64,000 nucleotides of DNA from Methanobacterium sp. UBA353 (GCA_002496805.1 DALO01000016.1:62001-126000), one strand, 5' to 3'; counted from the first letter of the stretch, positions 1 through 13,070 are shown. The notes: generated from the letters alone by a model not told the origin. Translations and numbers: made by a program.

Positions 1-641
1 TTAAGGACAAAATCCGCCCCTGTTTTTTTTAATTCACTTGTAGAATACATTCCAGTTGCAACAGCAATAGTAAAAAGATTAAAAGGTTTAGCTGCTTCCA
101 CATCTCTAGGAGTATCTCCGATTATGAATATTTGATTACCTTTATAGCCATGTAATCTTCGAGCACGTTTCAAGGCTTTTTCAACCAGACAAGGTCTTTT
201 GGGGCTGTCACTACCAAACCCACCAAAAGAAAAAAACCCATCTAGCCCAACTTGGCCCAGTTTAGCATAAGCAATTGGCTCTAAATTTCCTGTTGTGAGG
301 CCTAAAAGAATATTTTCTTTTTTTAGTTGTTTTAAAAGGTTATTTACCCCGTACAATGCTCTTACGTTCTCTCGGTGCACATTTGCCAAGTAATCCTGAA
401 CCATGTAATCGAGGCAATCCTGGAAGTTATCTTCAATAACCTTTTCAGGTATTCCCCCTATTTCAAGGACTTCTCGCAATATTTGAGGGTCAGTCTTACC
501 TGCATAGTTTATACCACTGATATCCTCTTCCATCCCATAGAATTTGCTTACTGCATGTACAAATGCCATGTAATGGCAACGGGCTCCCTGGACAAGAGTC
601 CCATCAATGTCAAAAAGGGTTAAAATTTCATTATCAACCAT
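1..641 (-). CDS. HAD-family phosphatase (phosphoglycolate phosphatase-like), C-terminus cut by window edge
   Basis: I translated this directly from the minus strand: it begins ATG at 641 after GGAGATTTTG and is open to the window edge, so the C-terminus is missing. The first residues carry the HAD nucleophile motif DIDGTLV (about residues 10-16). Further on there is a Thr-Thr-Gly motif II (LLGLTTGN), a motif III lysine region (PKRPCLVEKALKRA) and the motif IV acidic pair in IIGDTPRDVEAA. The helical cap between motifs I and II resembles phosphoglycolate phosphatase or beta-phosphoglucomutase types. Such enzymes hydrolyse small phosphate monoesters in the cytoplasm; the substrate cannot be read from sequence. 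It lies about 85 bp downstream of dadD on the same strand, so co-transcription is possible. Confidence 0.85.
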   Translation of the reverse strand, partial: MVDNEILTLFDIDGTLVQGARCHYMAFVHAVSKFYGMEEDISGINYAGKTDPQILREVLEIGGIPEKVIEDNFQDCLDYMVQDYLANVHRENVRALYGVNNLLKQLKKENILLGLTTGNLEPIAYAKLGQVGLDGFFSFGGFGSDSPKRPCLVEKALKRARRLHGYKGNQIFIIGDTPRDVEAAKPFNLFTIAVATGMYSTSELKKTGADFVL

Positions 642-727
642 CAAAATCTCCTTGTTTAATTTTATCTAGAATATGAGGATTAATTTCAGCCAGTTCTTTC
701 AAACTTCATACTAACATACGAATGAAA

Positions 728-2017
<1,290 letters not shown>

Positions 2018-2089
2018 TGGACCACCTATCTATATAAGATTGAGGAAAATAACATAAATATGTAGAGGATTATCTGCAAAAACACTCCT

Positions 2090-2121
2090 TGTAATAGGTT
2101 AATATCATATGCCCTATTACA
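2090..2121. promoter_or_regulatory. 9-bp inverted repeat in the dadD-hisG divergent intergenic region
   Basis: TGTAATAGG (2090-2098) and CCTATTACA (2113-2121) are exact reverse complements separated by 14 bp. They lie 73 bp upstream of dadD and 100 bp upstream of hisG. The half-site centres are about two helical turns apart, which fits a dimeric regulator; a transcript stem-loop is also possible. No regulator is identified. Confidence 0.45.
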
Positions 2122-2220
2122 GTCGTTTTTCCATGATTAATATTTACAACACATATAGTTTTATTTATGTTCACTTATTAAATTTTTTAACTGAAATTTA
2201 GAGTCTAGGAGGATCTTTTG

Positions 2221-3081
2221 ATGGAGATAAAAATAGCCCTTCCATCCAAAGGAAGGATAAGTGACCCTGCTGTAAAGCTTTTATCAAGAGCAGGGATTGG
2301 ATTGAAGGACACCGTTAATAGGAAGCTTTTTTCAGATACTTACGATGATCAAATCAGTGTTATGTTCACCCGTGCTGCAGATATCCCGGAATTTGTGGCT
2401 GATGGTGCTGCAGACTTGGGAATGACCGGTATGGATTTGATTAAAGAGAAAGAAGCCCAAGTTAAGATCATGGAAGATTTGAATTTCGGAAAATCAAAAT
2501 TAGTCCTAGCTGCTCCTGAAGAATCAGATATTAAAAAACTCAAAGATATTAAAAAAGATTCTATTGTGGCCACCGAATTCCCCAATCTCACCCGAAAATA
2601 TCTTGAAAATAAGAAAATACCCGTTAAAATAGTTCAACTCAGTGGTTCAACCGAAATCGCTCCTTTTATTGGAGTTTCAGACATTATCGCCGATCTAACT
2701 AGCACTGGCACCACACTTAAGATGAATCATCTGCAGATGATAGATACGATTTTGGAAAGTTCTGTACAACTTATAGCGAATCCTGTAAGTTATGTGGAGA
2801 AAAAAGAGAAAATAGAGGAAATTAAAACCGGAATAAAAGGCGTTCTTGATGCTGACGGGAAAAAATTGGTGATGATGAATGTGGATGAAGAAGTCCTGGA
2901 CGATGTTAAACTTGCCATGCCCGGGATGACTGGACCTACAGTATCCCAAGTTCTCTCTGATAAAGGAGTAGTAGCAGTTCACGCCGTGGTTGATGAACAT
3001 AAAGTATTCCAAGTAGTTAATCATTTAAAAAAAATTGGTGCCAGAGATATTCTAGTGGTTCCCATTGAAAGAATCATTTAA
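2221..3081 (+). CDS. hisG: ATP phosphoribosyltransferase (long form)
   Basis: First step of histidine synthesis: condenses ATP with PRPP to give phosphoribosyl-ATP. At about 286 residues it is the long HisG type, with two periplasmic-binding-like catalytic lobes and a C-terminal ACT-like regulatory domain (about 210-286, ending DILVVPIERII). That domain normally binds histidine for feedback inhibition. The motif SGSTEIAPFIGVSDIIADLTSTGTT around residue 140-165 is the PRPP-binding region. I chose the ATG at 2221 because AGGAGG (2207-2212) sits 8 nt before it; a TTG three bases upstream is in frame but too close. It is not clustered with hisH or hisB, which lie about 15 and 50 kb away. Confidence 0.95.
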   Translation: MEIKIALPSKGRISDPAVKLLSRAGIGLKDTVNRKLFSDTYDDQISVMFTRAADIPEFVADGAADLGMTGMDLIKEKEAQVKIMEDLNFGKSKLVLAAPEESDIKKLKDIKKDSIVATEFPNLTRKYLENKKIPVKIVQLSGSTEIAPFIGVSDIIADLTSTGTTLKMNHLQMIDTILESSVQLIANPVSYVEKKEKIEEIKTGIKGVLDADGKKLVMMNVDEEVLDDVKLAMPGMTGPTVSQVLSDKGVVAVHAVVDEHKVFQVVNHLKKIGARDILVVPIERII

Positions 3082-3126
3082 ACAAACCGTGCATATTTCA
3101 AACCCCAACCGATGAGGACGGATTAA

Positions 3127-3903
3127 ATGAAGCTTCTAAGATTTAAAAAAAATGGTAAAAATAAAAACGGAGTAATTATCAATGGAGGAGTGGTTGAAAT
3201 AAAACATTCCATATTAGAAGCGTCACAATCACCCCTTGATGATTTTAAAAGAAGGAATTTCTACTCATTAGATGAAATAAAGATTCTTCCACCAGCTCAA
3301 CCTAGCAAAGTAGTATGTGTAGGTTTGAATTATCGTGACCATGCTGAAGAACTGAACATGGATATACCAGAAGAGCCAGTGCTGTTTTTAAAGCCCCCTA
3401 CCACCATAATTGGTCATGAGGACCGTATTGTATATCCTCCTTGTTCCCATCACGTGGACTATGAAGCAGAACTGGCAGTTGTGATGGGACGCGAAGCCCG
3501 TTTTGTTAATTATGAGGATATATTAGAATATGTTGCAGGATATACTGCTCTTAACGATGTTACTGCCCGAGATTTGCAGCAAAAAGATGGACAGTGGACT
3601 CGTGCGAAGAGTTTTGATACTTTTTGCCCTCTGGGGCCTTGGATAGAAACTGATATGGATCCATCAAGTCAAAAAATATCGATGAAAGTTAACAATTCAA
3701 TCAAACAAAATTCCAACACTAAAAACATGATTTTCCCGGTTGAAGAATTGATAAGCTTTATATCCCATATTATGACCCTTAAAGCAGGTGATGTGATTGC
3801 AACTGGCACCCCTCCTGGTGTGGGACCCATACAAGTTGGTGATGTGGCTGAAGTAAATATTGAGGAAATTGGAATTCTTAAAAATAAAATAATCAGTATT
3901 TAA
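3127..3903 (+). CDS. Fumarylacetoacetate hydrolase (FAH) family protein
   Basis: 258 residues with the FAH fold: a short N-terminal domain, then the catalytic core beginning PSKVVCVGLNYRDHAEE (about residues 58-74). Core motifs include the metal-binding pair E..E in DYEAELAVV (about 113-121), NDVTARDLQ, and the C-terminal GDVIATGTPPGVG. Members act as hydratases, isomerases or C-C hydrolases on 2-oxo acids such as 2-hydroxyhepta-2,4-dienedioate; many archaeal copies have no assigned substrate. It follows hisG by 45 bp on the same strand and may share its transcript. Nothing nearby suggests aromatic degradation, so a general oxaloacetate or acylpyruvate role is as likely. Confidence 0.85.
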   Translation: MKLLRFKKNGKNKNGVIINGGVVEIKHSILEASQSPLDDFKRRNFYSLDEIKILPPAQPSKVVCVGLNYRDHAEELNMDIPEEPVLFLKPPTTIIGHEDRIVYPPCSHHVDYEAELAVVMGREARFVNYEDILEYVAGYTALNDVTARDLQQKDGQWTRAKSFDTFCPLGPWIETDMDPSSQKISMKVNNSIKQNSNTKNMIFPVEELISFISHIMTLKAGDVIATGTPPGVGPIQVGDVAEVNIEEIGILKNKIISI

Positions 3904-4512
3904 CATGATTTATAAATAATCTTAAATTAATAAAATTACGCATACCAAGCTCACATTCAAAATCAGAACTCTTTTCATAATAATATCCCTAAAAACCATC
4001 TAATAACATCTTGTTCACACTTTTTTATTAATTCACCCCCACCCCCTCAATTAGTAAGCCAATTAAGTCATAGCATCTATATTTTACACAAATTAAACCC
4101 TATTTTTGAGGATTGATCTTGCGATAAAATCTGAACGTTACCATTAAACCTTCTTTTTTAGGATTATCTGCCTTAAAAGCCTGCCATAACTAAATATAAG
4201 CAAGTATATATAAAACATGAAAAGTTAATGGCGTATTTTCCGAGTTATAATGATAATATCCCCCTTCCCCCATTAATCAACTCGAGAGTGTTTTTAAACT
4301 CAATCCAGATAAATTTTGTTTTGTACAGAGTTCAATTTCATTAAATAATTCTTTTTTTCATCAGCAAATAAAGCGGAGTAAATTTCTAAATCAATACTTT
4401 TTTGGTAACTCATTCTCAGATGGAGTTAGTGAAGATGTTTTTTTAAGTGTATTGGAACTTTATGGAAACTTCTAGAATCAAAAAAGAGTATGAGAAGGAA
4501 ATCCAAATTCAT

Positions 4513-4620
4513 TTACAGTCCAATATTATCTTCAATATCTGGACGCACTTCCAAGCCCATAACCTTACATTTACTTTTTAGATAATTTAAACTATGTTTG
4601 ATACCTTTTTGACCTCCTAC
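4513..4620 (-). pseudogene. Possible decayed 3' end of a protein gene
   Basis: On the minus strand 36 codons read openly to a TAA at 4513-4515, giving VGGQKGIKHSL, then NYLKSKCKVMGLEV and an acidic tail. The frame is closed immediately upstream by TAG (4621-4623), and no start or ribosome site belongs to it. The composition looks protein-like, but I cannot place it in a family with confidence. It may be chance. Confidence 0.2.
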
Positions 4621-4669
4621 CTAACCACAAAGTGATATCATTCATAAGTTCTGTTTTCATTTTATCCTT

Positions 4670-4710
4670 TTTGAAAAAAAATAAAAATATAAAGCCATTC
4701 ATTTGAATGG
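4670..4710 (-). terminator. Terminator-like hairpin after leuS
   Basis: CCATTC (4695-4700) and GAATGG (4705-4710) form a 6-bp stem with a 4-nt loop, 17 nt beyond the leuS stop codon. On the leuS strand it is followed by a run of mostly T over about 25 nt. Archaeal termination depends mainly on the T tract; the hairpin makes the site unusually clear. Confidence 0.55.
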
Positions 4711-4726
4711 ATAATTTCAAGAATAG

Positions 4727-7582
<2,856 letters not shown>

Positions 7583-7691
7583 ATAATCACCGTTATACTT
7601 CAGTTTGATATGGTAAAATTAAACTATCATTTAATTAAGGTTAACAAATTGTTTACTTGAATGTTATATTTATTTATAAAATGATCTTTTG

Positions 7692-8003
7692 TCATTTTAG
7701 TGCATTCTCAAGCCAATCCAAATATTCTTTTGATCCGCTTTTTATCTGGATTTCCAGTGCACATGGTGTTTGGTAGCTGTGAATTTCTTTAACCCTTTCT
7801 ATAACTTTATTCACTAATTTGGAGCTAGTCTTGACCAAGAGGATCGACTCAACATCTTCCTCCAGTTCTCCTTCCCACCAATAGATAGATTCCATCACTG
7901 GAATTATATTAGCACATGCAATTATTTTTTCTTTTAAAAGGTTTTTTGCAATTTGTTGAGCCTCTTCTGAATCAGAAGTGGTTATATATACGATAGAATA
8001 CAT
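7692..8003 (-). CDS. cutA: CutA1 divalent-cation tolerance protein
   Basis: 103 residues, the usual CutA size. Family motifs are visible in order: the first strand YIVYITTSDSEEA-type start, IACANIIPVMESIYWWEG (about residues 28-45), the VKTSS strand, and the closing HSYQTPCALEI and YLDWLENALK. CutA forms very stable ferredoxin-fold trimers linked genetically to copper tolerance in bacteria; its molecular role in archaea is unclear. It lies between nadE and leuS on the same strand. Confidence 0.95.
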   Translation of the reverse strand: MYSIVYITTSDSEEAQQIAKNLLKEKIIACANIIPVMESIYWWEGELEEDVESILLVKTSSKLVNKVIERVKEIHSYQTPCALEIQIKSGSKEYLDWLENALK

Positions 8004-8059
8004 TTATACCACTGTCCTATTATATGAACTTTACAGTTGTTTAACTATAATTTAAGGCT

Positions 8060-8869
8060 TTATCTTACTATTAAGGGCATTGGTGGCACTTTTAATTTGT
8101 GTTCAGCTGACATCATCATCAGTTTGACTTTTACTACCTCATCAAGATTTATTTGAAGTTTTTTAATTATTTCTTCTTTTTTCATTCCTTTTTCAGTTAT
8201 TAAATACAGAATTTCATCTAAAAGAGAGTATTTTATCCCCATTTCATCTTCATCTGTCTGACCAGGCCATAATCCAGCAGTTGGGTCTTTGTTAATAATT
8301 TTTTCAGGAATCTTTAGATGTTTTGCCAACATGCGAACATCAGTTTTATACAACGCACCAATGGGAAGTATATCAACCCCACCATCACCATATTTAGTGA
8401 AATATCCTACTAAAAGTTCTGATCTGTTATCAGTACCAACCACCAGTCGATTCATGGCATTAGCATGGAAATATAAAATTAACATCCTCATTCGTGCCTC
8501 AAGATTAGCAGAAGCCATTTGATACTTTTCATCATCTGGAAAACTGGTGCAAACACCTAAAACTAATTGAATAAGAGGATCTATGTATATGGTTTTGTAT
8601 TTTATACCCAAAGAATCTGCTAAAGACACAGCATCATTGATGTCTTCTTTATTTGTGCTCTGGCCGGGCATTATCAGGCCTAAAATTTTGTGAGTGTTTA
8701 CCACTTCGGTGCAGAGTTTGGCAGTGACTGATGAATCCAAACCTCCACTAAGACCCACTACCAATCCTTGAGCATTTGATTCTATCAAAGAATTTTCAAT
8801 AAAGCTAGATATCTCCCTAGAAACTTTGACAATGTCTAATAATGGTAACATACCCTTATTGTAATCCAT
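8060..8869 (-). CDS. nadE: NH3-dependent NAD+ synthetase
   Basis: 269 residues. The last step of NAD synthesis: amidation of nicotinate adenine dinucleotide using ATP and ammonia. The PP-loop motif SGGLDSS is at 41-47 and the family pattern TDNRSELLVGYFTKYGDGG-like segment is present (about 143-161), followed by DPTAGLWPGQTDEDEMG. There is no glutaminase domain, so this is the short ammonia-dependent form. The ATG at 8869 follows GGGTGATG. It heads a minus-strand group with cutA and leuS. Confidence 0.95.
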   Translation of the reverse strand: MDYNKGMLPLLDIVKVSREISSFIENSLIESNAQGLVVGLSGGLDSSVTAKLCTEVVNTHKILGLIMPGQSTNKEDINDAVSLADSLGIKYKTIYIDPLIQLVLGVCTSFPDDEKYQMASANLEARMRMLILYFHANAMNRLVVGTDNRSELLVGYFTKYGDGGVDILPIGALYKTDVRMLAKHLKIPEKIINKDPTAGLWPGQTDEDEMGIKYSLLDEILYLITEKGMKKEEIIKKLQINLDEVVKVKLMMMSAEHKLKVPPMPLIVR

Positions 8870-9183
8870 GACATCACCCTAATCCCGTTTCATTAAAACA
8901 TACAGTATCATTGATTAATATGTGTAAGTGGTAATTTAAATCTTTATTTCCAACAATATGCGCTTTTTAATCTTTAATGACAAATAATCGTTGAATACAA
9001 AGATTTACCATGAGAGCATGCTATCTTTATATGAATATGAGTCTTTATTTAATATGGATTTTGCACAATTTTTATATGCACACAGAATTTAATATGATAA
9101 TCTAATAGAAACATTTTATTCGAAAAGATTAAGGCTTATTTTAGGCTTACTAAATCTAGAAGATAATTTATGGAGGAATGAAT
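8870..9183. other. Divergent intergenic region between nadE and the Get3 gene
   Basis: About 310 bp of AT-rich sequence serving two divergent genes. TATA-like A/T octamers are too frequent to choose one. I see no inverted repeat or RNA candidate. Confidence 0.5.
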
Positions 9184-10161
9184 ATGGCATTTAAGGACCT
9201 ATTCAAGTTTAAAAAAGGAAAAACAACATTTGTATTTATTGGAGGAAAAGGAGGAGTTGGTAAAACAACTGTTTCAGCAGCAACTGCCCTTTGGTTGGCT
9301 AGCGATGGGAAAAAAACCCTTGTAATCTCAACTGACCCTGCTCACTCCTTATCTGACTCTTTAGACAAGAGTCTGGGACATGACCCCACACCCATTGGTG
9401 AAAACTTATGGGCCGCAGAAATCGACCCAGAAGTGGCCATGCAAGATTACCAAGCCAAAATGAAGGAACAACAAGCCTTAAACCCAGGAATGGACATGGG
9501 TTTAATGGAAGATCAGATGGAAATGGCCACCATGGCACCTGGAATCGATGAAGCAGCTGCTTTTGATAAATTTTTACAGTACATGACCACTGATGAATAT
9601 GATGTTGTGGTTTTCGACACCGCACCAACCGGTCACACTCTGAGGCTGCTTTCTTTCCCAGAAATGATGGATAGTTGGGTTGGGAAGATGATCAAAGTAC
9701 GAAGGCAGATTGGCAGCATGGCCAAAGCTTTCAAAAACATAATGCCTTTTATGGGGGATGAAGAAGAAGAAGATAAAGCCTTAGAAGATATGGAAGCCAC
9801 TAAAAAGCAGATCCGAATCGCCAGGGAAGTAATGGCTGATCCCGAACGAACATCTTTCAAAATGGTAGTTATCCCTGAAGAAATGTCCATCTACGAATCA
9901 GAAAGAGCAATGGAAGCATTGGAAAAGAATAACATGCACACCGATGCAGTTATCGTAAACCAGATACAACCTGAAGAGGCTGACTGTGATTTCTGCCGTG
10001 CCAGACGCCAAATCCAACAAAAACGGATGGAAAGTATCCGCCAAAAATTCGGAGGACAAGTTGTGGCAGAAATACCATTATTCCGTGAAGAGATTAGAGG
10101 AACAGGAAAACTGAAAGAAGTTGGTACTATTCTCTACGGGGAGCCTCAAGAGGCTTCCTAA
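9184..10161 (+). CDS. TRC40/Get3/ArsA-family ATPase
   Basis: 325 residues. The deviant Walker A motif GGKGGVGKTT is at about 20-29, the switch I DPAHSLSDS follows, and FDTAPTGHTLR gives the switch II region. A CxxC pair (CDFC, about 268-271) is present; in Get3 this pair coordinates zinc at the dimer interface. The methionine-rich stretch MDMGLMEDQMEMATMAPG (about 105-122) matches the hydrophobic client-binding region of Get3-type proteins. The likely role is delivery of tail-anchored membrane proteins. True ArsA arsenite pumps are tandem duplications, and this is a single unit with no arsB nearby. I prefer ATG 9184, 7 nt after GGAGG, over ATG 9178, which is only 1 nt after it. Confidence 0.9.
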   Translation: MAFKDLFKFKKGKTTFVFIGGKGGVGKTTVSAATALWLASDGKKTLVISTDPAHSLSDSLDKSLGHDPTPIGENLWAAEIDPEVAMQDYQAKMKEQQALNPGMDMGLMEDQMEMATMAPGIDEAAAFDKFLQYMTTDEYDVVVFDTAPTGHTLRLLSFPEMMDSWVGKMIKVRRQIGSMAKAFKNIMPFMGDEEEEDKALEDMEATKKQIRIAREVMADPERTSFKMVVIPEEMSIYESERAMEALEKNNMHTDAVIVNQIQPEEADCDFCRARRQIQQKRMESIRQKFGGQVVAEIPLFREEIRGTGKLKEVGTILYGEPQEAS

Positions 10162-10457
10162 AACTAATTTTTTTTTAAAAACAATTAATTCTAACTTAAT
10201 TCTATTAAATAATTAATAAATCAGCCTAATGATTAGAGTATAGATATATTTTTTGTTCAAATTAGTAGTGATAGTTATATCCTAATTATAGGAGCATCGT
10301 CACAACTAACACACTTTTAAAAGTATTAATGGCAGTTTTTATCATTGAATCTTTCCTACCTACCTTGTTTTGTGAAAAATTATCTCATAACTCCCTCAAC
10401 ATTATCAATTCGTTGGTTAGTGCAGAGATTACTTTTAAAATTTTCAAAAAAAATCTG
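10162..10457. other. AT-rich intergenic region downstream of the Get3 gene
   Basis: About 300 bp. A T9 run just after the Get3 stop (about 10169-10177) is a plausible archaeal terminator. CTAATGATTAG at 10226-10236 is a small palindrome. I see nothing else. Confidence 0.4.
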
Positions 10458-10652
10458 ATGAAGAAAATGGTAAAAGAAAAATTCAAATGTTCCCCTGTCA
10501 CTGAACCTCCACCCCAATGTGATGTTTGTCACAATAATCATGCAGAATTTTATGTTATTGTGAGTGGGAAATATTGTAAGTCTAAAGACACCTACCAAAC
10601 TGGGGGCTTGTTTATACAAAGTGTGCAAGCCCTTCATAATACTTACAAATAA
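10458..10652 (+). CDS. Small cysteine-rich hypothetical protein
   Basis: A 64-residue reading frame from ATG 10458 (or 10467). The segment PPPQCDVCHNNHAEFYVIVSG contains a CxxC with a following histidine, and more cysteines lie near residues 13 and 38, so it could be a small metal-binding protein. The frame is open upstream to 10329, but that extension is low-complexity and hydrophobic and probably not translated. There is no good Shine-Dalgarno sequence and I do not recognise a family. It may be a gene or a remnant. Confidence 0.35.
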   Translation: MKKMVKEKFKCSPVTEPPPQCDVCHNNHAEFYVIVSGKYCKSKDTYQTGGLFIQSVQALHNTYK

Positions 10653-10756
10653 CATATAATAATATAAATCTATTTTTTCAGGCAAAAAGAGTTCAAAAAA
10701 TCATTATTTTATTTAAAAAATTAATAAACAATGGTTTGCTAATTTTAATTGATAAA

Positions 10757-11122
10757 ATGTTGATAAAATCTATAAAAGACTGCAACTATTTTCAAACTTC
10801 TGATGAAACTACTATCTGTGAGCTTCTGCATCCGAAAAATGAAAAGATAAAAATGGGCTGCAGCATCGCCCATGCCATACTAGGCAAGGACGAGGCATCC
10901 TTACCACATAGATTGAAAACTTCTGTGGAAGTATATTACATTCTAGAAGGGAAAGGCATAATGCACATCGATAACCAGTCTGAAGAGGTTAAAAAGGGTG
11001 ATGTGATTTACATACCTCCAGGATCTGTGCAGTGGATAAAAAACAGGGAAAAATCATCATTGAAGTTTTTATGTGTGGTAACACCACCTTGGAATGAAAA
11101 AGACGAATATTTGTGTGATTGA
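10757..11122 (+). CDS. Cupin-domain protein
   Basis: 121 residues forming a single cupin barrel. Motif 1 is visible as LPHRLKTSVEVYYILEGKGIMHID (about 48-71), and motif 2 as GDVIYIPPGSVQWIKN (about 80-95). The usual metal ligand histidines are partly replaced: H50 is present, but the second position in motif 1 is not a typical HxH and motif 2 has Q in place of H. It may therefore bind a small molecule rather than catalyse metal chemistry. I start at ATG 10757; a TTG frame extension to 10736 adds nothing cupin-like. It converges on cbiE with an 11-bp gap. Confidence 0.8.
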   Translation: MLIKSIKDCNYFQTSDETTICELLHPKNEKIKMGCSIAHAILGKDEASLPHRLKTSVEVYYILEGKGIMHIDNQSEEVKKGDVIYIPPGSVQWIKNREKSSLKFLCVVTPPWNEKDEYLCD

Positions 11123-11132
11123 AACCGTTTAA

Positions 11133-11756
11133 CTAGTAAACTACCATTACACACAAGTAATTGAACTCCATAGATGCTAATTCTTTTACAGTTCCCGTGA
11201 AAACTCTCTCATCAGGATAGCTGAGTCTTTCACAAACCGCAATTTTTCTTTTAGGATCCACATCATTTTCAAGTAAGAATTGAGCTAATTTTTCAACCCT
11301 AAAATCTGGTAAAACTATGGTAACTTTTCCATTATCTAAACAATCCAAAATAACATCAGAATTTCCTTTTCCATGAAGCGTTAGGAGGTTTACTTCGTCC
11401 CATGGCACTTGTAACTTGGCTGCAGCTAGTTGCAGGGAACTGATACCTGGAACCACTTCAAGGTCCAGATCATCCCTTAACTTGAGTATGGGCTTTAAAA
11501 CCCCAGAAAATCCAGGGTCCCCTGTGGAGAGAATTGCAACAGTTTTACCTCCATCCACCAGTGAAACTGATTTTTTCATCATTTCATCCATATTCTTTGC
11601 CTGGAGCACCAAGACTTCCCCACGAAAATCAGGGAATAAATCCAGAGCTCTTTGACTTCCCACAAGAACATCAACAGATTTTGTAGCCTTAACTGCTGCT
11701 ACTGTTAAATAATCACTGGATCCTGGTCCAGTTCCAATTAGGTAAAGTTTTGCCAT
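11133..11756 (-). CDS. cbiE: Cobalt-precorrin-7 (C5)-methyltransferase
   Basis: 207 residues of the SAM-dependent tetrapyrrole methyltransferase family. The N-terminal glycine-rich GTGPGSSDYLTVAA, the ILSTGDPGFSG loop (about 95-105) and VVPGISSLQLAAAKL (about 121-135) are the classic CbiE/CobL-N motifs. It methylates C5 of the corrin ring in anaerobic cobamide synthesis; methanogens need cobamides for the Mtr methyltransferase. The separate C15-methylating, decarboxylating CbiT is not next to it. ATG 11756 follows a GGTG.. site. Confidence 0.92.
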   Translation of the reverse strand: MAKLYLIGTGPGSSDYLTVAAVKATKSVDVLVGSQRALDLFPDFRGEVLVLQAKNMDEMMKKSVSLVDGGKTVAILSTGDPGFSGVLKPILKLRDDLDLEVVPGISSLQLAAAKLQVPWDEVNLLTLHGKGNSDVILDCLDNGKVTIVLPDFRVEKLAQFLLENDVDPKRKIAVCERLSYPDERVFTGTVKELASMEFNYLCVMVVY

Positions 11757-11882
11757 TTAACATACACCTGAACTCTAGGTAAATATAACCAATAGTAATG
11801 TTGCTTTTCGTTATCTTAATCTTTCATTTATCTAATAAAATCTTTAATAAGTTTGGATGTGAAAAGACTAGTAGTGATTATC

Positions 11883-13070
11883 ATGCTCCAGATCGCAGTT
11901 ACCGGAAAGCCCAATGTGGGCAAATCATCTTTTTTCAATGCAGCCACCCTATCAGAAGCAGAAGTAGCTGATTACCCCTTTACAACTATTGATGTTAACA
12001 AAGCAGTTGCCCATGTGGTTAAACCATGCCCCTGCAAAGAATTAGAAATTGAATGCAATCCTCGGAATTCTCAGTGCCTTGAAGGAACCAGACTGATTCC
12101 AGTAGAACTTTTAGATGTTGCAGGGCTAGTTCCAGGAGCCCATGAAGGTCGTGGCCTAGGTAATAAGTTTTTAGATGACCTTCGCCAAGCCAGAGCATTC
12201 ATCCATGTAATTGACGCTTCAGGATCAACTGATGATGAGGGAAGGCCTTGCGAACCAGGAACACACGACCCTCTGGAAGATGTGGAGTTTTTAGAACACG
12301 AAATAAGCATGTGGCTTTATGGAATCCTTCATAAAAACTGGAATAAACTGGTGCGAAAAGCACTCTCTGAGAAACTTGACATAGCTAAGGTAATAGCTGA
12401 ACAGCTCAGTGGTGCAGGTATACTTGTTGAAGACGTGCTTGAAGCTAAACGAGCTGTTTCTAAAGATTACAAGGATTGGGAGGAAGATGATATCGTCTTT
12501 CTACTGAATAATCTTCTTAAAATTGCTAAACCAATGCTTATTGTAGCTAACAAGGCTGATCTACCACATGCTGAAAAGAACATTAAACGGCTCCAGGAAA
12601 AATATGATAATGTGGTACCAGCATCAGCTGAGGCTGAACTGGCATTAATTCGGGCTGCAAAATCCGGGTTTGTAAAATATGTTTCTGGTGAATCAGATTT
12701 TGAGATCATAAAGAAGGATGAATTAAGTTCACAACAAGTAAAAGCCCTTAAATATATCCAAGAAAATGTTTTACAAAAATATGACAGTACTGGAATTCAG
12801 GAAGCCCTTAACCAAGCCATATTTAGCTTGCTGGATATGATTGTTGTCTTCCCAGTGGAAGATGAACATAAACTATCTGATCAAAAAGGTAACATACTCC
12901 CTGATGCCTTGTTAATTCCGCAAGGGTCCAAACCAAGAGATATGGCTTTCCTCATCCACACTGATATTGGAGAAGGTTTTATGCATGCAATAGATGCCAG
13001 GAACTGCCGCAGGGTCGCTAGTGACCATGTGTTAGAGGATGGAGATATAATTAGCATAATTACACGCTAG
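11883..13070 (+). CDS. ychF: YchF/Obg-like P-loop NTPase with TGS domain
   Basis: 395 residues from ATG 11883. Other archaeal members begin MLQIAVTGKPNVGKSS, with G1 GKPNVGKS at about 8-15. The frame is open ten codons further upstream, but that part has no homology value. G2/G3 include YPFTTID and LLDVAGLVPGAHEGRGLGNKFL, G4 is NKAD, and a C-terminal TGS domain ends the protein (about 320-395). A cysteine-rich insert near residues 48-64 (CPCKELEIEC) is typical of archaeal members. YchF proteins prefer ATP and associate with ribosomes. It is transcribed away from cbiE. A T7 run at 13128-13134 could end the transcript. Confidence 0.92.
   Translation: MLQIAVTGKPNVGKSSFFNAATLSEAEVADYPFTTIDVNKAVAHVVKPCPCKELEIECNPRNSQCLEGTRLIPVELLDVAGLVPGAHEGRGLGNKFLDDLRQARAFIHVIDASGSTDDEGRPCEPGTHDPLEDVEFLEHEISMWLYGILHKNWNKLVRKALSEKLDIAKVIAEQLSGAGILVEDVLEAKRAVSKDYKDWEEDDIVFLLNNLLKIAKPMLIVANKADLPHAEKNIKRLQEKYDNVVPASAEAELALIRAAKSGFVKYVSGESDFEIIKKDELSSQQVKALKYIQENVLQKYDSTGIQEALNQAIFSLLDMIVVFPVEDEHKLSDQKGNILPDALLIPQGSKPRDMAFLIHTDIGEGFMHAIDARNCRRVASDHVLEDGDIISIITR

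Larger units (their letters stand above)
3904..4726. other. 823-bp AT-rich convergent intergenic region
   Basis: Lies between the FAH-family gene and leuS, which converge on it. I see no intact gene. It contains the leuS terminator-like hairpin at 4695-4710 and a short coding-like remnant on the minus strand at 4513-4620. The rest is AT-rich sequence with short C-rich runs and no pattern I can name. Confidence 0.6.

Noticed and set aside
9299..9890. Long antisense frames over the Get3 gene
   Set aside because: They are codon shadows of the conserved ATPase on the opposite strand, with no independent start signals or motifs.
10329..10457. Upstream extension of the small cysteine-rich ORF
   Set aside because: The extra residues are a biased, hydrophobic sequence with no start signal; the cysteine-rich part alone is retained as a candidate.
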